A stretch of DNA of 34,317 nucleotides from Zygnema cylindricum (GCA_037447655.1 JBBHKE010003186.1:1-34317); one strand, 5' to 3'. Positions 21,901 through 32,494 are shown, counted from the first letter of the stretch. The notes: a model not told the origin generated them from the letters alone. Program-made: numbers and translations.

Positions 21901-24724
21901 CAATTTGCTCCAGATGGAACTCCAAACACAGGATCATGCATCCAAAAGAGCCTCACCTTATCATAATCTGCTTCCAGCTTTACAAGAGGCCCAAAGACAT
22001 GCTGATACTGAACAACACAACCAGAACATAACATTAGGAGAAATGTTAAAATGAGTACACTTAAAGCGATACAAAAACAAAACAACACAAAAAAGTTGAA
22101 GACAAGAAGTAGCAGCTGAGAGGCATAAGGTTTAGTTTGTGTGGATACTGTCATCGAGACCTGAATTCAATGATAATGTTATTGAAATTTTACAAGGTGG
22201 ATGACATATCAACATATAAGATCAAAAATTGGCGGTTACTGGCTGCCACTATCACGAGAGAACAAATTAATATTTGACCTCTCCATATTGTTTGTACCTC
22301 AAGCATCAATAACTGCAAACTTGACAGCAAACCTCCAGAAAGAAAAGGGGAGGCTAAGAAACACAAAAATATTTGCAATTCAACTTAAAGAAAGGGTCGA
22401 GGAAATATGACATGGAACAACATAACACAGGAAGTTTGCAATTTGAATTGAAGAAAGGGATTAAGAGAATCTTGACCATCTCCTGTGCAAATATATACTT
22501 ACATGATAGGCGTCATCATAAGTATTGACTACATGTGTTGGCTCATCATCCACTCCTGGTTTCTCCAAATCCTCCAGTGAGGCCTCCGGATTGCTTTTCC
22601 AGAGCTCTTCTACTTTGTTAATCTGCTGGGCACTGACTTGACGGGCTCGCAGCTGCTCCTGTTCAGATGGTACCTGCTTTCATAAAACATAGCATGTAAT
22701 TATACAACATTCAGATATCCCATAGAAAACTCCAGCTACTCATTACTTCTATGATATATCTAAACATATTAACTAGCTCAGCGAATACCCCCTACATATA
22801 AGCTTCCAGCTGCCATAAATTACAACCTACAAATTGCACTAGAAATTGCATATTTGAAATGATAGTAGCCTCAGTGTAGCACATTCGAGCTAACATAATT
22901 GCCCAAACACACTAATACTTATATAAGTGTTGTCCCGTGAATAATGGCTACATTGTACAAAAGTGATGGCAATGACACTAATGCCTTTCTTGTGGTCTGG
23001 CCAATACGATGAAAGAAGTCAACATAAACAGAAGATTCAAGTGTTTGAATTCTACTCAGACATCCTTGCCAAAACTTTTCAGCAACTACAGGTTGCTTGC
23101 ACTCCCACTAAGATCTGAAACACAAACTGAAAGAGAGAAAGAGTACACACCTTAACTAACCAGGGAAGAAAACAGCGGTCGTCAATGAGCGGCTGCCATT
23201 GACTGAGATCCCAGTTCATGTCTTTGAGGCCATTTACGCTGAGGCAAGGCTCTCTACATAGTAAAACTACAACTGCCTCTGCTTTTGCAGGAATAAAGCC
23301 TAAAAGGAACACATTTCGACAGCCACAATTATAGCACTCAAGAGTAGTTTCACCCAAGGGACTATCTCTATGCAGACAAACCTCCTTATGTTTTGCGCGA
23401 ACCTGCCACAAAGTCAGTAACAGTGGACTTAACAAAAAATTTTACTTGGACAGAAAACATACGAACGCAGGACAAAAAAAAACTACTTCAACAAGAAAAA
23501 ACAAAACAAAGAACAAAACAAAATCTCTTAAAGAGGAAACATACAAACAATAAACAGGCTTCAGAAAATACTGCATAAAAGTGCCATCCATAAGCTGCTG
23601 AACAGTCGTACGCGTTGAAAAAAACTGCTGAATTTACCATAAACCTAGATTAACTTGATTATTTTTCTGGCAGACAATGAACTTTGAGGCATTCTATTTA
23701 ATATTGGCCTTCTTCTGTGGTTCTTATATGTATGCCCACTCCTTTATCATAAGTCTCACTCCTTTTCGAAAAGAAAAATTAACGATAAACAACAACAGGC
23801 AAAATTAGTAAACACGTTGAAGGTTATTTGTAAATAAACGCCTGCAAAGCCCAGATGTCTTGTCGTTTTCGTCAATAAAAAAAGTCTTAACCCGTGCTGA
23901 ATCAGATACACCACTGGATAGGTAGGAGAAATTACGTTTTGTATCCGATTTAACGAAAAGGTAAGGTAAAATAAACGCAATGGAGCAACAGAACCAAGTC
24001 TAGGTCAGAGCTCCATCAGAAAACGACAAAGTATTAAAGGGAGCATCTGGAATTTCGGTGTAAAAAAAAAGGACAAGACTTGGAAGCACATCCCTGGTTG
24101 TTTGTAGAATTAACAGCCAGAATAGCCAGAGAACCTCACCAAATGATTGACAATATGTGAGCCTGATGTATTCCCCCTTGAGTTGCAAAACCATTTTCGG
24201 CAGGAGTTCACATTACAGCGCACAACGCACGCAGGATTATGTATACCACAGTACTTGCAAGCATGCTCGGGCAAATCTTTTTTGGCTATATCCTGGTCTT
24301 CATCAGCAGTTTCATCAAAAGTCAAATCACTAACAGCAGTAGTAAGCGCACCAACGGCAGTTTGAGAAGAGGTAACATCAATCACAGGCATACTGCTTCC
24401 AGAAACTGATGAATCTTCCATTGATGATGATATAGGAGGATCAATCTTTGAACCGGAAGATGCCGGAGGAAGTTCTGAAACTTCTCTCCATGTCTCTATC
24501 TTTGACGTAGGTTGACTCAGTTCAGTGAACTCTGGATATTCAAACTCGTCTCCTTGTCCGTTAAAATCGAGAAACCTGTAAGCATCACTCTGACTATTCA
24601 AATCACTATCTTCTATGAAATAGCTTGGTGCTAAATCAACATTATTTATCATATCAAGTCCGCCATGAAGTGCTTGACTTGCTGGCTGAGTATGATTAAC
24701 CGCTTGGGATAAAGGGTCAGCCAT
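9974..24724 (-). CDS. UPF1: UPF1 RNA helicase, about 28 exons, complete
   Basis: ATP-dependent 5'-3' RNA helicase at the centre of nonsense-mediated mRNA decay. Exons in transcript order: 24724..24140, 23402..23151, 22673..22503, 22007..21957, 21710..21618, 21225..21130, 20728..20678, 20558..20440, 20119..20011, 19343..19149, 18683..18612, 18503..18437, 18049..17907, 17149..17078, 16729..16601, 16325..16170, 15880..15767, 15561..15463, 14977..14900, 14532..14398, 14111..14037, 13865..13727, 13389..13025, 12533..12483, 11655..11584, 11243..11115, 10582..10469, 10003..9974. All junctions are GT-AG and stay in frame, giving about 1253 residues, close to Arabidopsis UPF1. Of 27 introns, 24 are phase 0. 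The start ATG has A at -3 and G at +4. No frameshift or stop is seen, so the gene looks functional. The last exon (nine codons and TGA) is the least certain part. Confidence 0.96.
10041..10250 (-). repeat. Four-copy degenerate tandem repeat in the last UPF1 intron
   Basis: On the plus strand, units start with ACCATCA or ACCTTCA at 10041, 10094, 10151 and 10203 (spacing 52-57 bp), followed by AATA-rich words, ACGA(G/A)AA and CAGGCAA. It lies just upstream of the proposed terminal exon acceptor and could partly be transcribed as 3' sequence if the terminal exon call is wrong. Confidence 0.65.
13661..13710. repeat. (TACATA)n microsatellite in UPF1 intron 22
   Basis: About eight units of TACATA or CATATA. 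It begins 17 bp into the intron that follows exon 22 (left edge 13727), so it sits close to the splice donor. Confidence 0.85.
14037..20119 (-). other. UPF1: UPF1 superfamily 1 helicase core (exons 9-21)
   Basis: Motifs in order: Walker A GPPGTGKT (residues 526-533, exon 10), motif Ia [10 protein letters not shown], motif [11 protein letters not shown] (Asp672/Glu673, exon 14), motif [11 protein letters not shown] (697-704, exon 15), YRMHP of motif IV (738-742), [10 protein letters not shown] of motif V (exon 19), and [11 protein letters not shown] of motif VI (893-903, exon 20). The core ends with [20 protein letters not shown] in exon 21. All catalytic residues of the family are present. 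Arabidopsis has Cys where this protein has Arg in GDH-R-QLGP, a harmless-looking change. Confidence 0.96.
17747..17873. mobile_element. 127-bp fold-back (MITE-like) in UPF1 intron 13
   Basis: Left arm 17747-17784 and right arm 17836-17873 are 38 nt each and pair at 32 of 38 positions. Ends are TAGGGTGATTATAT and ATATAATTACCCTA. Both arms contain ATTACTGG(C/T)GTTACTGG. The 51-nt centre contains further CAGTAATGGC/GCCGTCCAG partial pairing. It starts about 31 nt inside the intron from the exon 13 donor. Its ends differ from the TACACCG group, so it is a separate family. No clear target duplication is visible. Confidence 0.75.
20440..24724 (-). other. UPF1: UPF1 N-terminal part: acidic leader, CH domain, 1B region (exons 1-8)
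   Basis: Residues 1-153 are acidic and Ser-rich with several SQ/TQ sites ([16 protein letters not shown]), as in UPF1 leaders that are phosphorylated. From residue 154 (HACKYCG) to about 310 comes the Cys/His-rich CH domain that binds UPF2. Its zinc ligands are visible in [16 protein letters not shown] of [22 protein letters not shown] and CREPC. The domain is split between exons 1 and 2 after NHL. Exons 3-8 carry the linker (QISA-like [15 protein letters not shown]) and the beta-barrel 1B ([48 protein letters not shown]). The short exons 4 and 7 (51 nt each) are well supported by frame and by homology. Confidence 0.93.
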
Positions 24725-24916
24725 CCTTTATCCACCCTCGAAGCTCTCTCACAAACCTTCTTTCGTCTTTTGTTGTCTTGAGTTGAAAAATAGGACAGCA
24801 GGACTTCGTTAAAGTTACAATCAACTTCCTGTCACAAAACTAGGTTTGAGAATTTCAATTCTGCAGTTCTGCTGGCATCCTCTCCGAAAAGTGACCTAAC
24901 GAGAGAACGACTACAG

Positions 24917-25137
24917 TACACCGTGAATCGCTATTAGGGTTAATGTTTTTTTTGCCACTTAAAAGATCTTTTCTCCGTACACACTTGTCCGATTTTCAAT
25001 TCGATACCGCCAATCGGAAGCTGAGAATCTTACCTTTCAATCGCAACCGTCAGATCCAAAATCCGACAGGTGTGTACGCAGAAAAGATGTTTTAAGTGGC
25101 GAAAAAAACATTAACGCTGATAGCGATTCACGGTGTA
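24917..25137. mobile_element. Miniature inverted-repeat element, type A, near-palindromic copy
   Basis: The outer 48 nt of each side (24917-24964 and 25090-25137) pair with only a few mismatches, starting TACACCGTGAATCGCTATTA. Pairing continues inward through CTTTTCTCCGTACACACTTG against the matching right-arm segment, giving arms of about 80 nt around a loop of about 60 nt. It lies 192 bp upstream of the UPF1 ATG, in the promoter or 5' leader. No transposase is encoded, so it would have moved using an enzyme supplied in trans. Confidence 0.88.
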
Positions 25138-25920
25138 CAGTACAGTACAGCACCTTTCAAAACCCTAAAATTTGGTAACCCGCGGTTTTAAATTTGCTGC
25201 TTGGCGTCTACGGATACTGTCGTAGGTCAGATTTCCGCCACACCGTTTCTATGCGATAATCAGTTACAAGTACGAACGCTTCTTTTGTTAGCATGACAAT
25301 CTATAGGTGGCGTGTATCAGCCGTCCGATCAGGTTCAGTAGTCGCGGCAACTAGGGTTCCTATGACGGTATACAGTCCATGGAATTGAATCACATTCGCA
25401 AAACATGTTTACTGGAACCCGAAATGGCGCAGGGAAGCCATGGACGGGGACAATCGTATAGTTTTCGACGTCCTCCATGCCAATCAGGTTAAGGCAACTT
25501 ACGGGCGTACAGAATCAGCTGTACGAATTATGTACGGCCGTTCTAAGCTGAGCATTCAACAGCCCTTCATGTACGGACCACTAAACATTTATTTACAAAA
25601 TTTTGTTGTTTGAAGACTGCGTTCACATGCAGTCGGTTAATGAAAGACGATCTGATTGTACATAATTTGTCGGGATCGATTGGTTTTAAATTTGTCGTGG
25701 ATATTGCGACGTCGTCAGGTTTTAGGTAACGTCGGATGGTGTCCTGTCATTTTGGAAGTTCTCCAGTCGGTGGTCGTCATGTCACGTCTCTGTTGACACT
25801 ACGCTATTATGCGTTTCATGTTACGTGGTCGTTTTTATCCTTTTGTAGTTTTGTGTGTTCAATTTTTAGAGAGTGTAGGTCGAAAGCCAACATTTTGCTT
25901 GACTAGAAGTGCGGGTACAC
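25138..25920. other. Intergenic DNA between two miniature elements
   Basis: The type A element is followed directly by a short CAGTACAGTACAG run. Beyond that I see no gene, RNA or repeat in this stretch. It is richer in CG dinucleotides than the flanking AT-rich DNA and may hold distal UPF1 promoter sequence. Confidence 0.4.
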
Positions 25921-26122
25921 TACACCGCCAATCGCTATTAGAGTCAAGGATTAAATAGCGTCAAAAAAAAATTAACGTTATTGATTCTAATTTAGTGCCT
26001 GAGACGTGGCTGATTATGGTCCACGTACTTAAATAGCATTATTAATTCTATTTCAGGTTTTGGGGTCAAAATTTAGGGGCACCGAATTAGCGTTATATAC
26101 TCTAATAGCGATTGGCGGTGTA
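25921..26122. mobile_element. Miniature inverted-repeat element, type B, intact copy
   Basis: A perfect 24-bp terminal inverted repeat (25921-25944 and 26099-26122), beginning TACACCGCCAATCGCTATTA, bounds a 202-bp AT-rich element with no coding capacity. It is the best-preserved type B copy and was used to recognise the ones at 4936, 8747 and 9541. The outermost 18 bases resemble the type A end, suggesting mobilisation by the same transposase. Confidence 0.9.
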
Positions 26123-26153
26123 CAGTACAGTACTGTACAGTACAGTACTGTAG
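26121..26153. repeat. Palindromic TACAGTAC repeat at the element edge
   Basis: TACAGTACAGTACTG occurs twice in direct succession, and the word is itself nearly palindromic (CAGTACTG). A shorter CAGTACAGTACAG run abuts the right end of the type A element at 25138. It is either a preferred target or part of a longer element end. Confidence 0.7.
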
Positions 26154-26498
26154 TGACGCAAGTTAACATCATGGCGTAACCATGCACGGAACAACCATTG
26201 AACTGTGCATGTCAGGTTTTTACATGGACCTCCAGTTTTAATATTAAGCCTCACTGAGAAGTTTGCTGGACGACAGTTGATTCACGTCGTTATTCATAAC
26301 TTTTTTCCATGGACTTTATCGTAAGTTGTTGTTTTCGGCATGGACAGCGCATTGTGTGCCACGTTTCAAAATTGACACCTGGCATACCTGTGGCTCATGA
26401 CCTTCGCGTGCAGAGCTGAAGACAAATCTTGATATCTTGAATGGAATGTCGAACCGAAGAGAGTGGGCTACCCATAGCCCTGAAAGTTTTAAAGCGTT

Positions 26499-26570
26499 TA
26501 ACATTGCCGTACTATTTGAATGGGTATCAGCCTGTAACATTGCCGTACTACTTTGAATGGGTGTCGGCCG
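26499..26570 (+). repeat. 36-bp tandem duplication
   Basis: TAACATTGCCGTACTA followed by TTTGAATGGGT occurs at 26499-26534 and again at 26535-26570 with about four differences. It lies in intergenic DNA. A short open frame crosses it but resembles nothing known. Confidence 0.75.
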
Positions 26571-27135
26571 ATGTGCTCAGTTTCTGTTACCGTAACGTTG
26601 GTACAGCAAACACTGAAGGACGAAACGACGGTATTTGCGAACTAACGGTGCGTTTCCATGTGCCTAAGTAAGGGTTTTTTCTGTCGTTTTCTGTAAAACT
26701 TAGAGCCGTACCGCGTAAGTTTCAACCGTACAAAAAATAGAAAAAATGAGAAGTACATTTTGCGTCATCGTCGAATTTAGGATGTACTACATGTTGTCGT
26801 CTTGTGTTCTTCGACCCACGGCCACGCCAAAAAACGTATTTTTCAAACTTTTCTTTCAAACAAAGGGAAGATGTGTTTTAAAACAAAGTATTTTTCAAAA
26901 ACAAATAGGAAAACGTATTCGCATGTGTAAAATATTTTACACAAATTTCAAACGAATTCAAGCGACGGCGAAATGTACAGTATTCGTTATTTTTTGTCCG
27001 TTTGCGTCCATCAAAGTACACAATCTGTTTAGTTTTGTCGCGTTTCATTCGGTACGGATTTTTGCATTTCAGAGGTCTGAAAATTCTGATGCCATTTTGA
27101 CGAAATCGTGAGCCCCCTGCAAGTCGCACACGCCA

Positions 27136-27163
27136 CCTCTCTCACGCAGCCTCTCTCACGCAG
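27136..27163 (+). repeat. 14-bp perfect tandem duplication
   Basis: CCTCTCTCACGCAG is present twice in a row. It is a small simple duplication with no gene context. Confidence 0.7.
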
Positions 27164-27642
27164 CCTCGCATTCTCTCCTTCAAACTGCACTATTGCACTA
27201 TTCCTCATCCTTCCATTGGGCGGCTTTACCCTGACCGGTGGGAAGCTAGAGAAAAAAAAAATTGCCTTAAAAAAATGAAAACCCACAATTACCATTGTTA
27301 TGTTTTTTAACCCGGGCAAAGGCGGAATTTTATTGTGATTATTATTATTATTTTTATTTGTTTTTCTTTATTATCTTTAATTCTTTACACAAGAATGGAA
27401 AAATCAATGCATCCACTAGGAGTTAAAAAGAAAACTTAAATTTCTGGTGATTATATCAAATATGAGATAGGTTTCTCGAATAGGAAAGGAGATTCAAAGC
27501 GCGTGGAAATTGCCAAAAAGGCAACTGTACAAGGAAGGCAACATCAGCCATGGAGAGCATTCATGGACAAAGGGTTGAAAAGGTACATGTCTACAAATGC
27601 CACATACAAATATGCAACGTCATTGACATTTTTTTACTAATC

Positions 27643-27714
27643 GGGTGCGTCATCACAAATTGTAGGCGTTGACAACCGTCACGAGCATTGTCAACGCATA
27701 CAATCGTCACACCC
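27643..27714. repeat. 72-bp hairpin-forming inverted repeat
   Basis: ATTGTAGGCGTTGACAA (27659-27675) pairs at 16 of 17 positions with TTGTCAACGCATACAAT (27688-27704) around a 12-nt loop. Outer GGGTG/CACCC bases also pair. It looks like a very short fold-back transposon or a strong RNA hairpin if transcribed. No neighbouring gene explains it. Confidence 0.65.
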
Positions 27715-27883
27715 TTAAGTAACAATTATTTTTGTTACGCATAAGGATACCTAAAATCCGGGCCCGCCGGATCGGCGCTAAGAAACAAAGTAATTCACTT
27801 AAGTTTCAAGTACATAAAGACAATCAATCAAAAAGGTGAGCTTAAAAAACCATTGGTCCCAAACAAACTTTCAAAATGGAGAA

Positions 27884-28098
27884 TACACGGTGTATCGCTA
27901 TTAGTGTTAACGTTTTCTTTCGCCACTCAAAACATTTGTTCCCCGTGCGCACTTCTCGGATAGTTAATGCGACGGTTGCGACTACAAGATTCTCATCTCA
28001 CGATTGGCAATCTCCAAGTGAAAATCGAATATGTGTGCCAAGAGAAAAGATGATTTAACTGGCAAAAAAAATGAACACTAATAGCCAAACTTGGTGTA
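27884..28098. mobile_element. Miniature inverted-repeat element, type A copy
   Basis: Left end TACACGGTGTATCGCTATTA then GTGTTAACG, right end AATAGCCAAACTTGGTGTA, length 215 bp. The body keeps the type A words CGCCACTCAAAAC, CCCCGTGCGCACTTCTCGGA, CGACGGTTGCGACTAC, GATTCTCA and GATGATTTAACTGGC. It is less symmetrical than the copy at 24917 and therefore probably older. Confidence 0.82.
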
Positions 28099-31000
28099 GG
28101 GTTTTATATCGGTAGCCTATTACAGATAAATGTCTTTTAACTTGCCTATAAACAATATATGTATTCGATACATCAACAAAAGTAATATCGAGTCTAATTA
28201 ATCTAACTATGCTTCTTTAGGTTATGAAACACATAGTTTCAACCGATTATAAATAATCTTCTCAATTAACCGGTTATAATTTGTTAATATGTTTAACATA
28301 AAGTCATAAATTATTTTTTACTTTACATAATATATACAAGTACAAACCTATGCAAAAAGGCATGTAGGGATATAAATGTAATCGTGGACGTAGTCATTCA
28401 TATCGACACCCCACCAACAACTTCTACAAACCCTATTCCATCCATGCGATCAGACACTAATTGTTCACCTGTCCATGTTGTGTAATTTTATGGGCTCCAT
28501 TCCCCCACAAAAATCGCAGATCCAAAGACGCTTATCTAGATATTGCGGACTCCAAATTGATACAAACCCAAATGAGTGACACCTTTACAGTCAGAACCCC
28601 AATACAACTTCACCCCTAAGAAAGAAGACTTTCTGTGTGCTCAGTTCTACCACAGAATGCAAAACTTGAACTTGTGGTTTGGACAATATTCCCCACTTTG
28701 ACTTTCCCTTAGATATACAACCACCCTGGCGGGAAAAAAAACTCTAACGGACTACACCTCTGTGTAGCTTGGACTATTTTGAGTCCGCAACAAAAAGAAT
28801 CACTGAAATTGCTCAACCGAGCATTAAGTTATAGTCGGCCAAAAATGGCTTATAAATACTGATGCACACAAGGAGAGAGGCGGCTACCTAAATTTTTCTA
28901 AGTCCTTATCTCCCTCTCTGAACCTACTACTAGTGTATTTAGCCATTCAAAAGACAGTAAGGTACAAGAAGGTACGGGTACCGTTGTACTTTTTGTAAGG
29001 CCATAGTACATGGCCGCTCCGCTATCGCGTGTCAGTTCCGGAGACGTAGTTGCTCCCCCCGTAATATCAGCTTTCCACTCATAAATTGCCACGTGTCATT
29101 CGCCAACATTTAGCTCATAAACTGTCAGATGTACACTCCGGCGCTTCGGCTCCACTGTGAGCCGTCGGATCTGAAAACGACAATTAATCCCGTCCGTTCA
29201 AATTGAATGCCGTTTCGTTTCGTAACCCGTGAAATGGAGTATGTAGATCAATACCACGTTTACAAATTATCAAACTCAATATGTATTTCGATATATCAAT
29301 GCCTTAGTGGATAAGGCAAAAGGCTACATCATTTCGTAGATCTAAGTTAAAATTTCGCCAAAGTCACAAACTCGTTTTGATTACTCATTTTTATCTCTAT
29401 ATCTCCTTGCGTGGTATTTGCTTTTGTCTAAGTCAAACCCAATATCATTATCTGTTGATCTACATAAATTCGATAGTACTATGGACTATATTACCTAGTA
29501 TTATGGACTATATTACCGGATCACAAACCTTGATTCAAATTCAGCTTGGTCCATGTACATTTCGGCAGACAATCCTCTCAATGCTTATGCTTGTCCCCTA
29601 ACTCTCTACGGGTAGCCATGTAGTTTTTTCTGTCTCTCGGTGACTACATCAAGTTTATAGAGATAGAAGTATTTCTAGGCACCAGGTATAAACTTTGAAA
29701 AACTTTTTAATACAATTTGTCAAACATATAGAAAAATAAAGACCTAGAAAATACATAAATTTAAACATGTTGCACTTTCTCGTCCCCCTCATATTTAACA
29801 ACAATCTGAAAATTCACCTTCTATTTATATTTTTAGAACAACCACCTTTATAAGCCTCCCCTCCTCAAGGTTATTTATTCACAACAACCTTGCATCCTTT
29901 CAACCTTCCCACAATATGTTAGTTCTCACGCACCCCCTCAAGGTCGCATTGGTTTTAACCTATAATATATGTCCATACAAAATTCCTTAATTATTGTGTT
30001 AAAATTTATTGTCGATGTGGGTTAGAACAAGCATTAAGCAACCAACGAGGTTCGAGAACTAGTATGAGGCCCGATACTTGACATCTAACTCCACATCGTG
30101 TCTGCGGGCAACCTTCCCCAAATGATTGACAATATTCCAACACCTTAACATTATTGGGTATCAACACTTGGGTTACCCTCGTCCCTAAATATATAATCTT
30201 ACCCAACCATCACCATTGCGAGCATGTCTAAACATCTCTTCGACTAACACGGGCTTTAGTTGTCAACGACATCGCCAATGACCTGGCAAGACAAACATCA
30301 CGTATGACTTTCTTTAGTTTTTTATTCCCTTCAATTACGCATAATATGCATATTGCGAGTCACCGCAATGACGTTTTCTCCAACTTTCATCCTTTTATTG
30401 AGCAAAACTGTGACATCCGTTTATCTGTTAAATTGTATAAGTGTGATGTTTAGTGCCTGAAAGGTTTGCCACCTGACCTCTCCCCCTGTATGGGTTTTTG
30501 TATCGCCTCTTTAAAAAAGGCTATCAAAACTTTAGATTTACGAATCGATGATTTTTCATGGAATAAAGCTCCATTGGCGTTGTACGTTACTGCTAAAATT
30601 TAGAAGTCCCATATGTCATGCCGTAAGACGTCGGCAGGTATTATGATTATATCGTGTACTAATTGATGTTTCGGTGACGTGACAGGTACATATCCGAAAG
30701 TACAACTAGAGATTCGTACGGGACAAAGGTCGAAATATACTCTCGTACGGCACCATGTGGAATCAGCGTGGAACTGGACCACGGTACGGCATCAGATGTC
30801 AGGAATTCAAACGGCTACAAACCTGACAGGTGTCTGAAGTCATGAACCCTTGGAGGTTCATGCATCATTTTTGCTTAGCTTAGGGAGGGTTTTTATCCTC
30901 GAGGTGTAGATGTAAGGCAGTCTGAGGCGGCCACGCAGCGGTCGTCTCTTGAAACTGGCAGTGTTTAAACATAGAAACCTGCCTGCTCAGGGACATGTAG

Positions 31001-31148
31001 GAATTAGTGTAGCCGTACGGATTAGTGAGAGCATAGGATAAATGCCATTTGGCGAGATAGTAACCTTTGCAAATTACGTACGGGAATCCAACATTGGAAG
31101 GTTGTCGTTTTCTGACAAGCATTATTCTCGGGATTTGTCGAACTCTAC
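28099..31148. other. Intergenic DNA left of the LTR element
   Basis: About 3 kb without a recognisable gene. Minus-strand open frames of 60-80 codons at 28898-29092, 30006-30206 and 30880-31122 match no family I know and have no clear splice context. Small features are a KpnI-like palindrome around 28970-28990 (GGTACGGGTACC), the duplication at 29474, and a TGTCAGG/CCTGACA inverted pair near 30797-30830. Decayed transposon sequence is likely but not identifiable here. Confidence 0.4.
29474..29517 (+). repeat. 22-bp tandem duplication
   Basis: TAGTA(C/T)TATGGACTATATTACC occurs at 29474-29495 and 29496-29517 with one difference. The near-identity implies a recent duplication. Confidence 0.8.
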
Positions 31149-32082
31149 TGTTAGGGTTTCACCTAAATATTTAGTGACAGGCTAGTTTTTGAGTTAGGGT
31201 TTTTCCTTTTTCAGACCTATAGTTTCATGCTAGTAATTGTCTCTGAGCTTCTCCTTTTCTTTGTATTAAGACCTTACCTAATCTACCGGCGCAAGCCAGC
31301 CTGCAAGGTTTCCCTCCAGACTGTGTTCTACTTGTCGTGGTGAACGAATTGTGTTGTGCGGATTTGGTGTTTTCTTGCTGTCAGAGCGCTGACTGGGCGG
31401 TCTGGTTCCAGTCCCGTCCGGCTTTGTGGGAATACCGGCTATCTCGGCTCCTTCAACCGGTTAGGGAAGGGTTCAGGTCCGCTGGTTGGACTCCTGTAGG
31501 GAATATTAAAAGACTTCAGAGCCTAGTGGCTACTGTCGCAAATATTCCCGTACGTAATTTGTTGTTATTTCTAATTTTCTTTATTCCTGGTGTCAATTAG
31601 TTTCTTTATTTCTCCTTTGTCTTAATTTGTTTCCTTTCTAATTTTCGTTATTTCTCGTGGCAGTTTATTTTCTTCCTGTCTAATTGTTGTAATTTGCTTT
31701 TCATTTTTGGTCAAGCATTAATTAGTTGTTTGTTTTCTTTTCCAGTCTAGTGGTTTTCTTTGGATTGCTTTAATCTATTTTTACTTTCAATTTTTAGGAA
31801 TTTGTTGCTTGGTGGGCTTCGAGTTTGATTTTTCTGATTTTGTCTGTAAATCCGGTATAGTTCCTCTTTTCTGTCCACCTACCGGATTAAATCACTCAGA
31901 AAACCTAGCAAACCTAAAAACTTATAACGAAAAAAAAAATCCATATTCAAAACCAAGAAAAAAAAAACAAATATATATTCACTTAAATATATAAATTAGC
32001 TTGCACGAATTATCATATAAAATTATAACTGCTTTAATAGTTGGGTAGAGCGTGGCTTAAAGCTGATACGCGTACCCTAACA
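31149..32082 (+). repeat. Putative 5' long terminal repeat, 934 bp
   Basis: It begins TGTTAGGGTTTC and ends GCGTACCCTAACA; the outer 8 bp are perfect inverted repeats with the TG...CA ends expected of an LTR. It ends about 600 bp before the Gag start codon. Without the 3' LTR in the window the boundaries cannot be confirmed by comparison. Confidence 0.6.
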
Positions 32083-32347
32083 GGCTACTAACTACGTTGG
32101 TATTTTGAGTTGTGATATCTTTTCGACGATTCGGAGTTGGAAGGAGGTTGGAGCATCGCTGGAAGACATTACAGATCGCTCCAGGTGAGTAATCGGGTCC
32201 TTGTGGTTGCAGGCGCGTGATAGGTTGTTAAGCGCGATAACCTAGAGGGGTTAAGATCCGACCGAAGGCTGTGCCTTCCTTTTCGCATAGGCATTGTGGT
32301 TGCATTTTCTGTAGATCTGACCGTGATTGGTCTTGGATAGCGACTTT

Positions 32348-32494
32348 TTGCTTTATTACATCTGGCCGTGTTGGCCCTGAACAGTTTCCTGCTTTATTAC
32401 ATCTGGCCGTGTTGGCCCTGTTTCCTGCTTTATTACATCTGGCCGTGTTGGCCCTGAATAGTTTCCTGCTTGTTTATCTGGCCGCAAGTGGCCT
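32348..32494 (+). repeat. Tandem repeat in the retrotransposon leader
   Basis: Three good units and one decayed unit of TGCTTTATTACATCTGGCCG plus TGTTGGCCCTG and (AA(C/T)AG)TTTCC. The units are 41, 35 and about 41 bp; the middle copy lacks six bases. CTGGCCGTGTTGGCC is an internal near-palindrome. It lies about 190 bp upstream of the Gag ATG, so it is in the genomic RNA leader. It could serve in packaging or translation control, but that is inference. Confidence 0.85.

Noticed and set aside
26746-27111. 121-codon plus-strand frame
   Set aside because: Phe/Cys-rich and Lys-rich composition typical of AT-rich intergenic DNA, with no motif and a competing open frame on the other strand.
28898-29092. 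Minus-strand 64-codon frame starting MAIYEWKAD
   Set aside because: It reads plausibly but is short, has no recognised domain, and lacks neighbouring exons or a convincing gene context.
30006-30206. Minus-strand 66-codon frame starting MGKIIYLGTRV
   Set aside because: No family resemblance and no splice or promoter context; probably chance or decayed transposon DNA.
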